Assembly: GCF_013623835.1 (NCBI RefSeq)
Contig: NZ_JABKDE010000007.1
Location: 62,001 to 126,000 of the forward strand
Direction of reading: 5' to 3'
Length of the DNA stretch: 64,000 nt
Source of the DNA: Brevibacterium oceani
GTDB lineage: Bacteria; Actinomycetota; Actinomycetes; Actinomycetales; Brevibacteriaceae
Below are positions 37,834 through 47,173 of this stretch, one piece after another. The first letter of the stretch is position 1. Every line of letters starts with the position of its first letter. Both the position numbers and the translations under genes were made by a program. The notes under the pieces were generated by a model, which had not been told where the DNA came from, made no database searches, and was given only the letters and a program-made list of their open reading frames with translations.

Positions 37834-38852
37834 GACTTCTCCAGCAGGGTCAGAGCCTGACCGGCCAGGTCTTCGACTCCCTCGCCGGCGACGTCCGGGT
37901 CAAGGTCGAGATCGCCCATCTGGCCGGCCTTCAGCCTGGTGTAGACGCCTTCGCGGATGCAGGCGAGCTTCCACATCGCGAACGCCGAGTAGTAGCCGAC
38001 GTCGTGGACTTCGTGCCCGCTGACCTCCTGGTAGCGGGCGATGAGCGCCTCGGTGTCGGGGAAGCCGTCCGCCGGTGTCGGCACCCAGATGCTCGTGTAC
38101 TCCTCGGGCACTGTGAGCATCGCGATGAAGTAGCCGAGGTCGGTGAGCACTTCGCCGACCGCGGTGAGTTCCCAGTCGACGACGGCATTGAGTCCGCCCC
38201 CGGGCGCGAAGATCATATTGTTCGGTTTGAAGTCGCCATGCGCGAGTCCGACGGGACTGCCTGCCGGGTCCGGCATCGACTCCAGGAGCACGTCGTGGAC
38301 TTCGTGGATCATCGGTGTCTCACGCGTGGCGATGTGTTCGACCTGGCCCAGCCAGCGCCGCAGCTGCCGTTCGATGAGTCCGCCCGGCCTGCGCAGATCG
38401 CCGAGGCCGACCGCGTCGATGTCGACTGAGTGGATGGCCGCGAGGGCATCGATCATGCCGAAGGCGCAATCGGGCTTCGACTCATCGGGGATCGACGACC
38501 AGTCCGACGGGGTGTTGATCGCGAAGCCGGGGCAGTGATCCATGAACACAAAGGGCACATCGAGGACCTCGGGATCGTCGACGATGTCGAGGACCGTCGG
38601 CACGGGCACGGTGCTGTCGGTGAGTGCAGCCATGATCCTGCCCTCGCGGGCGACATTGTGGGCGCTGCCGCCCTCATGTCCGAGCGGTGGGCGGCGCAGC
38701 ACCCAGCGCGGTCGGCCGTCGACGGTGATCGTGAAGGTGAGATTCGACCGGCCGATCGACATGACCTCGACGTCGAAGTCGCTCACCCCGAATCGCTGTG
38801 AGATCCATCGTCCGATGGACGCGGTGTCGAAACCTGCCGGTGGATGTGTCAA
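37830..38852 (-). CDS. aminoglycoside-phosphotransferase-fold kinase, ACAD10/11-type
   Basis: A 340-residue APH-family phosphotransferase. Catalytic loop LAHGDFKPNN (203-212) and the metal-binding Asp226 in VVDWELTAVG are present. Its N terminus (ISQRFGVSDFDVEVMSIGRSN) resembles the kinase half of ACAD11. The start is TTG at 38850-38852, supported by GGGAGGG seven bases upstream. It is the first gene of a tightly packed operon with an SDR and an ACAD11-like dehydrogenase. By analogy to ACAD10/11 and LvaA it may phosphorylate the 4-hydroxyl of a 4-hydroxyacyl-CoA; the antibiotic-kinase reading is unlikely in this context. Confidence 0.87.
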   Translation of the reverse strand: MTHPPAGFDTASIGRWISQRFGVSDFDVEVMSIGRSNLTFTITVDGRPRWVLRRPPLGHEGGSAHNVAREGRIMAALTDSTVPVPTVLDIVDDPEVLDVPFVFMDHCPGFAINTPSDWSSIPDESKPDCAFGMIDALAAIHSVDIDAVGLGDLRRPGGLIERQLRRWLGQVEHIATRETPMIHEVHDVLLESMPDPAGSPVGLAHGDFKPNNMIFAPGGGLNAVVDWELTAVGEVLTDLGYFIAMLTVPEEYTSIWVPTPADGFPDTEALIARYQEVSGHEVHDVGYYSAFAMWKLACIREGVYTRLKAGQMGDLDLDPDVAGEGVEDLAGQALTLLEKS

Positions 38853-38868
38853 CGGTGACCCTCCCGAG

Positions 38869-38882
38869 TGAACAATCGTTCA
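38869..38882. promoter_or_regulatory. putative TetR-type operator (site A)
   Basis: TGAACAATCGTTCA is a palindrome with arms TGAAC/GTTCA and four central bases. It lies 17 bases upstream of the APH-kinase start, in the region divergent from the quinone-reductase gene. Near-identical sites precede the dehydrogenases at 41190 and 62224. No second copy is seen closer to the gene at 39051. Confidence 0.6.
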
Positions 38883-39050
38883 GTTTCGTTTACAGTATTC
38901 AACCAAGGCCTGCGAGTCAAGCCGAAGAAGTGACCGCGGTCACCGCCGGATGTGATACGTCTGGACAGGCCGCGCCGACGCGCGAAAGCGTCTGAGAACT
39001 GACGCACCAATGCGTTCGAGAAGAACCGAACACAGCGAAGTGAGGACCCG

Positions 39051-40022
39051 ATGAAAGCTGTTCATGTCACCGCCCTGACCGGCCCCGATGATGTCGAGAT
39101 CGCCGAGGTGGACCGACCCGTGCCGGGGGAGGGGCAGGTCCTCATCGAGGTCGCGTATGCCGGTGTGACCTTCCCCGAGCTGCTGCAGACCCGCGGAATG
39201 TATCAGACGAAGCACGAGCTGCCCTTCGTCCTCGGTTCGGAGGCCTCCGGCGTCGTCACCGAGGCGGGCCCGGGTGCGCGTTTCTCCGTCGGCGACCGTG
39301 TGGCCGCGATCACCGGGGTGGGCACCTTCGCCGAGTACCTCGTCGCCGACGAGGCGCAGGTGATGCCGCTGCCCGACGGGGTGAGCCTCGCCTACGGAGC
39401 GGGGATGCCGATGAACGTGCTCACCGCCGACTTCGCGCTGCGGCTGCGGGCGAACGTCCAGCCGGGTCAGAGCCTGCTCGTCCACGGCGCCGCCGGCGGA
39501 CTCGGTTCGGCCAGCGTGCAGCTCGGTGCGGCAATGGGTCTGACGGTCATCGCGGTCGTCTCGACCGAGGCGAAGGCCGAGGTCGTCCGTGAGCTCGGAG
39601 CCGAGCAGGTCGTCCTCGCCGAGGGGTTCAAGGACGCAGTCAAGGAGATCCTGCCCGGCGGTGTGGACTATGTCCTCGATCCCGTCGGCGGTGACCGCTT
39701 CACCGATTCCACACGGGCGCTCGCCCCCTTCGGCCGACTTCTCGTTCTCGGCTTCACCGCGGGCGAGATCCCCTCGATCCGGGTCAATCGCCTGCTGCTG
39801 AAGAACATCTCCGTCGACGGTGTCGCATGGGGCGCTGCCACTCACGGCGACCCGGGCTTCATCGCAGCGCAGTGGGAAGCCGTGAGCGAGCATGTGGCAG
39901 CCGGGCGGCTCGATCCACGCATCCACGCGACCTACCCCCTGGCGAAGGCCGCCGAGGCGATCAAGGAACTCGACGAGCGCTCCGTCATGGGCAAGGTGCT
40001 CCTCGAGGTCGCCGGCGAGTGA
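39051..40022 (+). CDS. NADPH:quinone oxidoreductase / zinc-free medium-chain dehydrogenase
   Basis: A 323-residue MDR-superfamily protein of the QOR branch. It has the nucleotide-binding motif HGAAGGLGSASVQLG and FVLGSEASGVV, but lacks the catalytic zinc cysteines of alcohol dehydrogenases. Such enzymes reduce quinones or enoyl thioesters with NADPH. ATG at 39051 is preceded by AGTGAGGA. It is divergent from the APH-kinase operon and converges with the dehydrogenase at 40024, one base away. Involvement in acyl-CoA metabolism is suggested only by position. Confidence 0.9.
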   Translation: MKAVHVTALTGPDDVEIAEVDRPVPGEGQVLIEVAYAGVTFPELLQTRGMYQTKHELPFVLGSEASGVVTEAGPGARFSVGDRVAAITGVGTFAEYLVADEAQVMPLPDGVSLAYGAGMPMNVLTADFALRLRANVQPGQSLLVHGAAGGLGSASVQLGAAMGLTVIAVVSTEAKAEVVRELGAEQVVLAEGFKDAVKEILPGGVDYVLDPVGGDRFTDSTRALAPFGRLLVLGFTAGEIPSIRVNRLLLKNISVDGVAWGAATHGDPGFIAAQWEAVSEHVAAGRLDPRIHATYPLAKAAEAIKELDERSVMGKVLLEVAGE

Positions 40023-40023
40023 G

Positions 40024-41190
40024 TCAGCGGGACCGGCGGCGGCCGGCGATGTCTCGGCCGATGAGGTCCTTCATCACCTCGTTGGCGCCGCCGAAGATCG
40101 CTTGGATGCGGTTGTCCTTGAAGGCTCGGGCGATCGGATACTCGAGCATGTAGCCGTATCCGCCGAAGAGCTGCAGGCACCGGTTGACGACCTCGATCTC
40201 GAGATCCGAGCCGAGGTACTTGGCCTTGGCGGCGTCGACGGCGGTGAGTTCGCCGGCGTTGAGTGCCAGCGCACAGCGGTCGATGAAGGCCTCGAGGGCA
40301 TCGACGCGGGTCTCGAGTTCGGCAAGTTCGAAGCGTGTGTTCTGGAAGTCTCCGATGGTCTGCCCGAAGGCGGGGCGTTCGAAGACGTAGTCGGCCGTCC
40401 ACTCGAGAGCCGCCCGTGCACCGGCGAGGGTTCCGGAGCCGATGAGCAGTCGCTCCGTGGGCAGATTGACCATGAGGTGGATGAAGCCGCTGTCGAGTTC
40501 TCCGAGCAGGGCATCGGAGCGAACCCGGACATCGGAGAATGAGAGCTCTGCGGTGTCTTGGGCATCCATGCCGAGCTTCTTGAGCGGACGTCCGCGTTCG
40601 AAGCCAGGGGCATCGGCATCGACGATGAACAGCGAGGTGCCGCGCGAGGGCTTCGCATCGGGGTTCGTGCGGGCGACGACGATGACGAAGTCGCAGTGGA
40701 CTCCGTTGGTGATGAAGGTCTTCGTCCCGTTGATCACCCAGTCCTCGCCGTCGCGCACGGCCTTGGTGGTGATGCCCTGGAGGTCCGAGCCGGCATTCGG
40801 TTCGGTCATCGCGATCGCCCCGATCATCTCTCCCGAGGCGAGGCCGGTGAGGTACTTCTCCTGCTGCGTCTGCGTTCCGAAGGAGAGGAGATAGCCGGGG
40901 ACGATGCCGTCCGAGACGCCCCACCCGCTCGTCGCCGATGCGACACCTCGGCGGGCGATCTCCTCGCTGCGGACCATCTCGAAGCGGAAGTCGGAGACCC
41001 CTGCGCCGCCGAACTCCTCGGGAATCGCCAGACCGATGATCCCGGTCTGTGCCGCCTTGCGCCACATCTGCCGATCGACGAGGTGGTCCTCCTCCCATTC
41101 CTCGAGGTGGGGGACCACCTCGCGGTCGAGGAAGGCGGCGACGGTGCCGCGGAACGCCTCATGGTCGTCGGTGTACAGATCTCTCTTCAC
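40024..41190 (-). CDS. acyl-CoA dehydrogenase
   Basis: A 388-residue flavoprotein of standard acyl-CoA dehydrogenase length. It contains AMTEPNAGSDLQG (FAD-binding), WVINGTKTFITNG, RVDALEAFIDR and the C-terminal LFGGYGYMLEYPIARAFKDN segment. The last gives the arginine/glycine region around the catalytic base of several subfamilies. It introduces an alpha-beta double bond into an acyl-CoA and passes electrons to ETF. A TetR-type palindrome lies 34 bases upstream, the same as at the ACAD11-type operon, so the two are probably co-regulated. It is monocistronic. Confidence 0.92.
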   Translation of the reverse strand: MKRDLYTDDHEAFRGTVAAFLDREVVPHLEEWEEDHLVDRQMWRKAAQTGIIGLAIPEEFGGAGVSDFRFEMVRSEEIARRGVASATSGWGVSDGIVPGYLLSFGTQTQQEKYLTGLASGEMIGAIAMTEPNAGSDLQGITTKAVRDGEDWVINGTKTFITNGVHCDFVIVVARTNPDAKPSRGTSLFIVDADAPGFERGRPLKKLGMDAQDTAELSFSDVRVRSDALLGELDSGFIHLMVNLPTERLLIGSGTLAGARAALEWTADYVFERPAFGQTIGDFQNTRFELAELETRVDALEAFIDRCALALNAGELTAVDAAKAKYLGSDLEIEVVNRCLQLFGGYGYMLEYPIARAFKDNRIQAIFGGANEVMKDLIGRDIAGRRRSR

Positions 41191-41223
41191 GAGGGCGTCC
41201 TCTCAACGGTTCGTGGCACATGC

Positions 41224-41237
41224 TGATCGTTCGTTCA
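41224..41237. promoter_or_regulatory. putative TetR-type operator (site B)
   Basis: TGATCGTTCGTTCA differs from the perfect palindrome at 38869-38882 by one arm base and two central bases. It lies 34-47 bases upstream of the acyl-CoA dehydrogenase start at 41190, where a repressor would overlap the promoter. Confidence 0.6.
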
Positions 41238-41269
41238 GATTTTCACGCGGGAGCGGACCCGTCAAGACC

Positions 41270-41302
41270 GATCGGGCCCACCGTGAGACGGTGGACCCGA
41301 TC
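41270..41302 (-). terminator. terminator hairpin after the MFS gene
   Basis: GATCGGGCCCACCGT (41270-41284) and ACGGTGGACCCGATC (41288-41302) form a 15-bp stem with one mismatch and a 3-base loop, 22 bases after the MFS stop codon on the minus strand. Confidence 0.75.
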
Positions 41303-41324
41303 TGGATGCGGGGAGGCCGTTGGC

Positions 41325-42704
41325 TTACTTCGCGTCGTCGACGAGGTCGGTCTCCATGACCACGTCGGCGCCCTCCTCGGGAAGACCCGCTCCGCGCAGC
41401 GATGCACCCTTGGTCTCCTTCATGAAGATGGCTGCGATGAAGCCGATCACGCATGAGGCCATCACGAGGTAGGCGGGGATGATGGTGTTGTCCGTGGCAT
41501 CGATGAGGCCCTGGCTGATCGACGGTGCTGTTCCTCCGAATACCGCGGTCGAGACGTTGTAGGAGATCGCGAAGCCGGCGAAGCGCACCGGTCCGGGGAA
41601 CATCGCCGGGAAGGTCGCCGAGATCGTCGAGATCTGCGGAATGTAGAGGATTCCGAGCACGGCGAGGCCGATGAGGGCCCAGACGAAGCCGCCCTGCATG
41701 AGCATGAACATCGGAATCGCTGCGACGAAGAGCCCGATGAGCGAGAAGTACCAGACGGGTTTGCGCCCCACCTTGTCTGAGAGCATGCCGCCGAAGGGGA
41801 TGAGGAGCATCATGAATGCCTGAACGAGGAACATCACCGTCAGCGAGGCATTCGGGCTCATGCCGACCGGGTCCTGCAGGTAGGTGGGCATGTAGGACAG
41901 CAGCGTGTAGTTGACGACGTTGACCGCGACGACCATGCCGCCGAGGATGAGCAGCTGCTTCCAGTAATCAATGAAGAGGGTCCGGAAGACCTCAAGCACC
42001 GATTTGTCCTGCCCCTCCTCGTCGAGCTCCTCATAGACGGGCGACTCGTCGAGCTGGTTCCGCAGGTAGAGGCCGACGACGCCGAGGACGCCGGCGAAGA
42101 CGAACGGAATCCTCCACGCCCAGTCCGTCATCGTCTGCTCGCCGAGTCCGAGCTGGAGGAGGAGGACGAAGAGGGAGCCGGCGGCCATACCGGCCAGAGT
42201 GCCGAATTCGAGGAAGCTGCCGAAGAATCCACGGCGATTGTCGGGAGCGTATTCGGCCATGAAGGTCGCGGCGCCGCCGTATTCGCCGCCCGAGGAGAAT
42301 CCCTGGATGACGCGGAGGGTGACGAGGATGATGGGCGCGGCCACGCCGATGGTGGCGTAGCTGGGCAGCAGCGCGATGCAGAAGGTCGAGCCGGCCATGA
42401 GCAGGATCGTCAGGGCCAGCACGCGCTTGCGGCCGAGACGGTCACCCATCGGGCCCCAGACGATGCCGCCGAGCGGCCGGAAGATGAAGGACACGGCGAA
42501 GACCAGCAGCGCCATGAGCTGGGCGTGTTCGCCGGGGAAGAAGTGCTGGGCCAGATAGGTGACCGAGACGGCGTAGAGACCGTAGTCGAACCATTCGGTC
42601 GCATTGCCGAGCGCCGAGGCGGCGACGGCCTTGCGGACGGTCTTGAGGTCGGGTTCTTTCGGGGATGCCGGTGCCTGCGCACCGTGGGTATTGGAGTTGC
42701 TCAC
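41325..42704 (-). CDS. MFS transporter, metabolite:H+ symporter (ProP/KgtP-like)
   Basis: A 459-residue twelve-segment transporter of the MHS family. It begins with the family sequence SALGNATEWFDYGLYA, then RPLGGIVWGPMGDRLGRK (MFS loop 2-3 motif) and the SSGGEYGGAATFMAEYAP segment typical of MHS proteins. Known members carry proline/betaine, alpha-ketoglutarate, shikimate or citrate with protons. Its 3' end lies next to the acyl-CoA dehydrogenase promoter, separated by a terminator, so a common operon is unlikely. The substrate cannot be assigned. Confidence 0.92.
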   Translation of the reverse strand: MSNSNTHGAQAPASPKEPDLKTVRKAVAASALGNATEWFDYGLYAVSVTYLAQHFFPGEHAQLMALLVFAVSFIFRPLGGIVWGPMGDRLGRKRVLALTILLMAGSTFCIALLPSYATIGVAAPIILVTLRVIQGFSSGGEYGGAATFMAEYAPDNRRGFFGSFLEFGTLAGMAAGSLFVLLLQLGLGEQTMTDWAWRIPFVFAGVLGVVGLYLRNQLDESPVYEELDEEGQDKSVLEVFRTLFIDYWKQLLILGGMVVAVNVVNYTLLSYMPTYLQDPVGMSPNASLTVMFLVQAFMMLLIPFGGMLSDKVGRKPVWYFSLIGLFVAAIPMFMLMQGGFVWALIGLAVLGILYIPQISTISATFPAMFPGPVRFAGFAISYNVSTAVFGGTAPSISQGLIDATDNTIIPAYLVMASCVIGFIAAIFMKETKGASLRGAGLPEEGADVVMETDLVDDAK

Positions 42705-43079
42705 GTTCTCCTCCGTTCGTGCAGGCCGTTCAGCAGGCGGCCCTGCAATAGAAGTGCGTTGTCACGCTACGAGCATTCGCTCAACGTTTCAAAGCCGGAA
42801 GCGCGTCAAACTCTCGGCGTGTCACTTCAGATGTTCTTGGATTCTAAGTCTCTCACCTGGAGTGATGTTTCGTGCGTGGGGTTCGTTCCGACAGGGCTCC
42901 ATTCACAGGAGATGCTCCGGATATCGTTATCTCGAGTCGGTTGACAGACGACTTCTCGTCCCCGCAATGCTCAGCTCTTCGTCCTCCCGATGCCCTGCGA
43001 CGGTGGTAATGTGCCGAACATGTGATCTGAGTCATGTTCGACCTGGCGGCAGATGCCATCGTCTCAAGGAGGACCACTC
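42705..43079. promoter_or_regulatory. 375-bp divergent control region (MFS / amino-acid permease)
   Basis: Non-coding and noticeably less GC-rich than its surroundings. An inverted repeat GAACATG (43016-43022) / CATGTTC (43033-43039) with a 10-base spacer lies about 40 bases before the permease start and may be an operator. TTGACA near 42945 is a good -35 hexamer but lacks a matching -10. AAGGAGGA just before 43080 is the permease ribosome-binding site. Confidence 0.5.
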
Positions 43080-44558
43080 ATGGGAGTGCTGAGGAAGAAG
43101 AGTGTCGACGACGTCATCAACCAGGACGCCGAGGGCGACGCGAAAGAGCATCTGCGCAAGAATCTCGGCGCGAAGGACCTCATCGGGTTCGGCATCGGAA
43201 TCGTCATCGGCACGGGGATCTTCACCCTCACCGGTCTCGAAGCCAAGGAACACGCCGGACCGGCCGTGATGATCTCCTTCGTCGTTGCCGGTGTCGTGGC
43301 TCTGCTCGCGGCCCTGTGCTACGCCGAGCTCGCCGCTGCGGTGCCGACTGCAGGCAGCTCGTACACCTACGCCTACTCGACGATCGGTGAGATCTTCGCC
43401 TGGATCATCGCGTGGGATCTCATCCTCGAATTCGCCCTCGGGGCCTCGGTCGTGGCCAGGGGGTGGTCGGGATACATCGCCGGTGTCTTCGATCTGCCTT
43501 CGGAGTGGTTCGCCGAGGAGGGGTCGATCGTCAACTTCGGCGCCATCTTCATCTCCCTCCTCCTCGGCTGGGTGGCGATGCGCGGCATCCGCGAATCGAA
43601 GTGGGTGACCAACGGCCTCGTCGTCATCAAGGTCCTCATCTGCGTCTTCGTCATCGTCGTCGGTGTCTTCTACATCAAGACGGCCAATCTCGTGCCATTC
43701 ATCCCGCCGGCGAAACCCGTCGAGGAGGGAACCGCCTCGGGACTGCAGGCCCCGCTGTGGCAGTGGGTGACCGGCATCGAGCCCTCGAGCTTCGGCGTCG
43801 TCGGCATCTTCGTCGCCGCAGCAGTCGTCTTCTTCGCCTACTCGGGGTTCGAAGCGATCGCCAACCTCGGCGAGGAGACGAAAAAGCCCTCCCGCGACAT
43901 GCCGATGGGACTGCTCGGCACCCTTGCCATCTGCACGGTCCTCTACGTCGGTGTCTGCCTCGTCGTCACCGGCATGGTCCACTACTCGAAACTGTCCGAA
44001 GGCGACGCCGTCGCCGACGTGTTCACCCAGAACGGCCTCGGTTGGGCGGGAATCCTCATCGGCATCGCCGCGGTCGCCGGGCTGAGTTCGGTCATCCTCG
44101 TCGACATCGTCGCGATGGGCCGCATCGGCTTCGCGCTCTCCCGCGACGGGCTGCTGCCGGGGATCTTCTCGCGCATCCACCCGCGCTGGGGCACCCCGGT
44201 CCTCATGACCGGTCTGACGGTCGGCGCCGTCGTCCTGCTCTCCGGGCTGGTGCCGATCTCGGTGCTCGCGGAGATGGTGAGCATCGGCACGCTCTTCGCC
44301 TTCCTCGTCGTCTCGATCGCCGTCATCGTCCTGCGCAGGACCTCACCGAACATGAAACGGCCCTTCCGGACCCCGTGGGTGCCGTTCCTGCCGGTCGTGT
44401 CCGTGATCTCCTGCCTCGGGCTGATGGCCAGCCTGGCGGTTGAGACCTGGCTGCGGTTCCTCGTGTGGCTGCTGCTCGGGTTCGTCGTCTACTTCGCCTA
44501 CGGCAATAGGAAGTCCCGCCTGGCGCGGAGGGAACGTGAGGAAGGAGCAGTGAAATGA
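43080..44558 (+). CDS. APC-family amino acid permease (CAT/YfnA-like)
   Basis: A 492-residue amino acid transporter with about twelve membrane segments. The first helix holds the substrate/sodium-site motif GIGIVIGTGIFTLTG, and CYAELAAAVPTAGSSYTYAYS and FFAYSGFEAIANLGEETKKPSRD are diagnostic of the cationic-amino-acid/YfnA branch. ATG at 43080 follows AAGGAGGA. It overlaps the universal-stress gene by four bases, an arrangement that suggests the stress protein adjusts the transporter. Confidence 0.92.
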   Translation: MGVLRKKSVDDVINQDAEGDAKEHLRKNLGAKDLIGFGIGIVIGTGIFTLTGLEAKEHAGPAVMISFVVAGVVALLAALCYAELAAAVPTAGSSYTYAYSTIGEIFAWIIAWDLILEFALGASVVARGWSGYIAGVFDLPSEWFAEEGSIVNFGAIFISLLLGWVAMRGIRESKWVTNGLVVIKVLICVFVIVVGVFYIKTANLVPFIPPAKPVEEGTASGLQAPLWQWVTGIEPSSFGVVGIFVAAAVVFFAYSGFEAIANLGEETKKPSRDMPMGLLGTLAICTVLYVGVCLVVTGMVHYSKLSEGDAVADVFTQNGLGWAGILIGIAAVAGLSSVILVDIVAMGRIGFALSRDGLLPGIFSRIHPRWGTPVLMTGLTVGAVVLLSGLVPISVLAEMVSIGTLFAFLVVSIAVIVLRRTSPNMKRPFRTPWVPFLPVVSVISCLGLMASLAVETWLRFLVWLLLGFVVYFAYGNRKSRLARREREEGAVK

Positions 44559-45445
44559 GCGTTCTCGTCGGATTCGGGGTCGACACCAAGAGTCGAGCGA
44601 GCGTGAGGTTCGGCGCCGACCTCGCGCGCACCTCGAATGAGCCGCTCATCCTCTGCTGCGTCGTCCACGACCGCTTCTCGGCTGCGCAGATGTCGGACTT
44701 CTCAGGAGTCTCCGACGATTGGAAGAAGGAGATCAGAACGATGACGGCTGAGGCCGTCGAGAATGCGAAGGCGGCCGTGCCCGATGATGTCAGCGCCGAG
44801 GTGGTCATCCGGTCTGGTCGGTCGGTGACCCGAGTGCTCCACGACGAGTCCGTCGACCGCAGCGCGCAGGTTCTCGTCACCGGCTCGTCCGTGCGCGGTC
44901 CGCTGGGACGGATCGTGCTCGGCAGCACGACGGACCGGCTGGTCCATTCCTCGCCGCTGCCGATCGCGCTGGTTCCGCGCGGCTACTCCTCCGACCGCAC
45001 CGAGGTGAAGCGGCTCGTCTTCGCCGTCGACCCGTCTCGCCGTACGGAGCGGTATTACGACTCGGTGGGGCGACTGGCCCGGTGGTTGGGCGTCGGTGTC
45101 GACGTCGTCACGTTCGCTGTCCGTCCGTCGCGGCCCAGCGGTCTGGGTGCCTTCAGCGACCAGGGAGTGTTCGCTTCGTGGAAGGAGCAGGTCCTGAGCG
45201 GGCAGGCGACTGTGGTCGGTGCGCTCGAAGACGCCGAGTCCGGGGCCACTGTCACCGGGACCGGGATCGTCACGGGGGAGCGCTGGTCGGCGGCGGTCAG
45301 CGAGTTCGACTGGCAGGACGGTGACGTCCTCGTCGTCGGATCGAGCGAGTCCGCACTGCACGGAGTGTTCCTCGGGTCCACGGCCACACACATCATGCGG
45401 CACTCGCCGGTGCCGATGATCATGCTTCCGCGACCCAGACGGTGA
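44555..45445 (+). CDS. two-domain universal stress protein (UspA family)
   Basis: A 296-residue protein made of two tandem USP domains. Each ends in a phosphate-binding-type stretch: domain 1 GSSVRGPLGRIVLGSTTDRL (G-2X-G-9X-G(S/T) pattern, consistent with ATP binding) and domain 2 GSSESALHGVFLGSTATHIM, which fits less well. It is translationally coupled to the upstream amino-acid permease, so a regulatory role on transport under stress is suggested by context. It ends 18 bases before the convergent permease gene. Confidence 0.9.
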   Translation: MSVLVGFGVDTKSRASVRFGADLARTSNEPLILCCVVHDRFSAAQMSDFSGVSDDWKKEIRTMTAEAVENAKAAVPDDVSAEVVIRSGRSVTRVLHDESVDRSAQVLVTGSSVRGPLGRIVLGSTTDRLVHSSPLPIALVPRGYSSDRTEVKRLVFAVDPSRRTERYYDSVGRLARWLGVGVDVVTFAVRPSRPSGLGAFSDQGVFASWKEQVLSGQATVVGALEDAESGATVTGTGIVTGERWSAAVSEFDWQDGDVLVVGSSESALHGVFLGSTATHIMRHSPVPMIMLPRPRR

Positions 45446-45463
45446 CGTCGGGGCGAGGGAGGA

Positions 45464-46927
45464 TCAAGACGAGGCCGAGTCCGCCTTCGCGGCTGCGGCG
45501 CGCTGGTCCATCGCCGGTGAGGTATCGACTCCGCGGGCGTTGAGTTTGCGTTTGACCAGCGGCCACACGGCGAAGAGCACGGCGGTGGCCACGAGGCTCG
45601 TCCACACCTGGGCGCGACCGTCTTCGCTCAGCAGCATGATGATGACGACACCGATGACCACGGCGATGAGGAAGATGTTGAGCACCGGCGTCAGCCACGA
45701 CTTCAGGGTCAGGGCCGCGCGTTCGGCAGGCGTCAGCTTCATCCGCATGCGCCATTGGGCGAGGGCGATGAAGACATAGACGAAGAGTGCGACGAGGCCG
45801 CCGGAGTTCATGATGAAGTCGAAGATGCCCGATGCGGGGACGGTGAAATTCGCGACGACGGCGGCCAGTGCGCCGAGGCTGGAGGCGATGAGGGCGGCCA
45901 CCGGCACATTCGTCTTCGACCTCTTGCGGATGATGTGCGGTGCGTAACCCTTGTCGGCCAGGGAGGCGAACATGCGAGAGGCCGAGTAGAGACCGGAGTT
46001 GAGGACCGAGATGACGGCGGTGAACAGCACGATCGTCATGATCTGCGCAGCACCGGGGAGTCCGAAGAGTCCGTAGACGTAGGCGAAGGGTGCGATCTCA
46101 TCGGGGTCGGGAAGCCTGTCCCAGGGGACCGCGGTGACGACGATGAGGACTCCGCCGACGAAGAAGAGAAGAATGCGCCAGATGACGGTGTGCGTGGCCT
46201 GCGTGATGCCGCGGGCGGGATCGACGGATTCGGCGGAGGCCATGACGGCGATCTCGGTGCCGAAGTAGCTGAAGATGACGGTGGCGACACCGATCATCAC
46301 TGCGCTGAAGCCCATCGGCATGAAGCCGCCGTGGTTCCACAGGTTCGACACGGAGTTCGTCGCGTGCGGCCAGAGGCCGAGAGCGAAGAGCGCACCGACG
46401 ACGAGGAAGACGACGATCGTGATGACCTTGACGCTGGCCAGCCAGAACTCGACCTCACCGAAGACGCGCACCGACAGGATATTCGTGCCGATGAAGACGA
46501 GGACGAGGAGGAGCGACCACAGCCAAGTCGGGACGGCCGGGAACCAGCCGGAGAGGATTCCCCCGCCGACGACGGCCTCATAGGCGATGACACCGACCCA
46601 GAAGTACCAGTACAGCCAGCCGACGAGGTAGGCGGCCCAGCCGCCCATCGATTCGTTCGCGTAGTCCATGAACGAGCCGACCGACGGCCTGCGAGCAGAC
46701 ATCTCGCCGAGCATCCGCATGGCGAGGAAGACGAGGAGGCCGCCGATGAGATAGGAAATGATTGCGGCCGGTCCCGTCGAGCGGATGACGTTTCCGGAGC
46801 CGACGAACAGGCTGGCGCCGATGATCCCGCCGAGGGTGATCATGGTGATGTGTCGATTGCGCAGTTTCGCACTGCCGCCTGCTGCCGCTTCCGTGCCGGT
46901 GCTGCCGGTGTCGGTGGGTTCGCTCAT
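45464..46927 (-). CDS. APC-superfamily amino acid permease (AAT/GabP-like)
   Basis: A 487-residue permease with twelve membrane segments. Family features include RNRHITMITLGGIIGASLFVGSG in the first helix, GEMSARRPSVGSFMDYA, and a loop reading ESVDPARGITQA. These match the AAT branch (GabP, ProY, AnsP relatives). ATG at 46925-46927 follows GGAGA. It is convergent with the permease/stress-protein pair and transcribed from a 246-bp upstream gap containing TTGACA-like sequence near 46994. The substrate is not determinable from sequence. Confidence 0.92.
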   Translation of the reverse strand: MSEPTDTGSTGTEAAAGGSAKLRNRHITMITLGGIIGASLFVGSGNVIRSTGPAAIISYLIGGLLVFLAMRMLGEMSARRPSVGSFMDYANESMGGWAAYLVGWLYWYFWVGVIAYEAVVGGGILSGWFPAVPTWLWSLLLVLVFIGTNILSVRVFGEVEFWLASVKVITIVVFLVVGALFALGLWPHATNSVSNLWNHGGFMPMGFSAVMIGVATVIFSYFGTEIAVMASAESVDPARGITQATHTVIWRILLFFVGGVLIVVTAVPWDRLPDPDEIAPFAYVYGLFGLPGAAQIMTIVLFTAVISVLNSGLYSASRMFASLADKGYAPHIIRKRSKTNVPVAALIASSLGALAAVVANFTVPASGIFDFIMNSGGLVALFVYVFIALAQWRMRMKLTPAERAALTLKSWLTPVLNIFLIAVVIGVVIIMLLSEDGRAQVWTSLVATAVLFAVWPLVKRKLNARGVDTSPAMDQRAAAAKADSASS

Positions 46928-47173
46928 CGAGCAATCTCCTTGAGAAGCAATGCCCGGTTCCGCTGTCGGATTCCGAGCTTCCAGGCAGTCTCTGTTGACA
47001 CTGCCTCCGGGATTCTACACAAAGAATGCTCAACGGAAATTCATCCGCCCACCCACTGGCAGCACCCGGTGTTCCGAGGGTGCTGACGGTGTGAAGCGCT
47101 CACCCGTACCACTTCTTCGTGTCGGGGTCGCGGTAGGTGGATGGTCGATGGTCTCCGGTGGACCTGCCCGCGT

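Noticed and set aside
37830-38852. Antibiotic (aminoglycoside) resistance kinase
   Set aside because: The APH fold is shared, but the N-terminal sequence and operon partners point to the ACAD10/11-type acyl kinase.
47100-47173. In-frame-looking tail after the NERD-helicase gene (TYRDPDTKKWYG then stop, one base out of frame)
   Set aside because: It could be a frameshifted C terminus, but it is only about 25 codons. The gene's own end after SWFGET looks complete for the motifs, so I treat it as chance.
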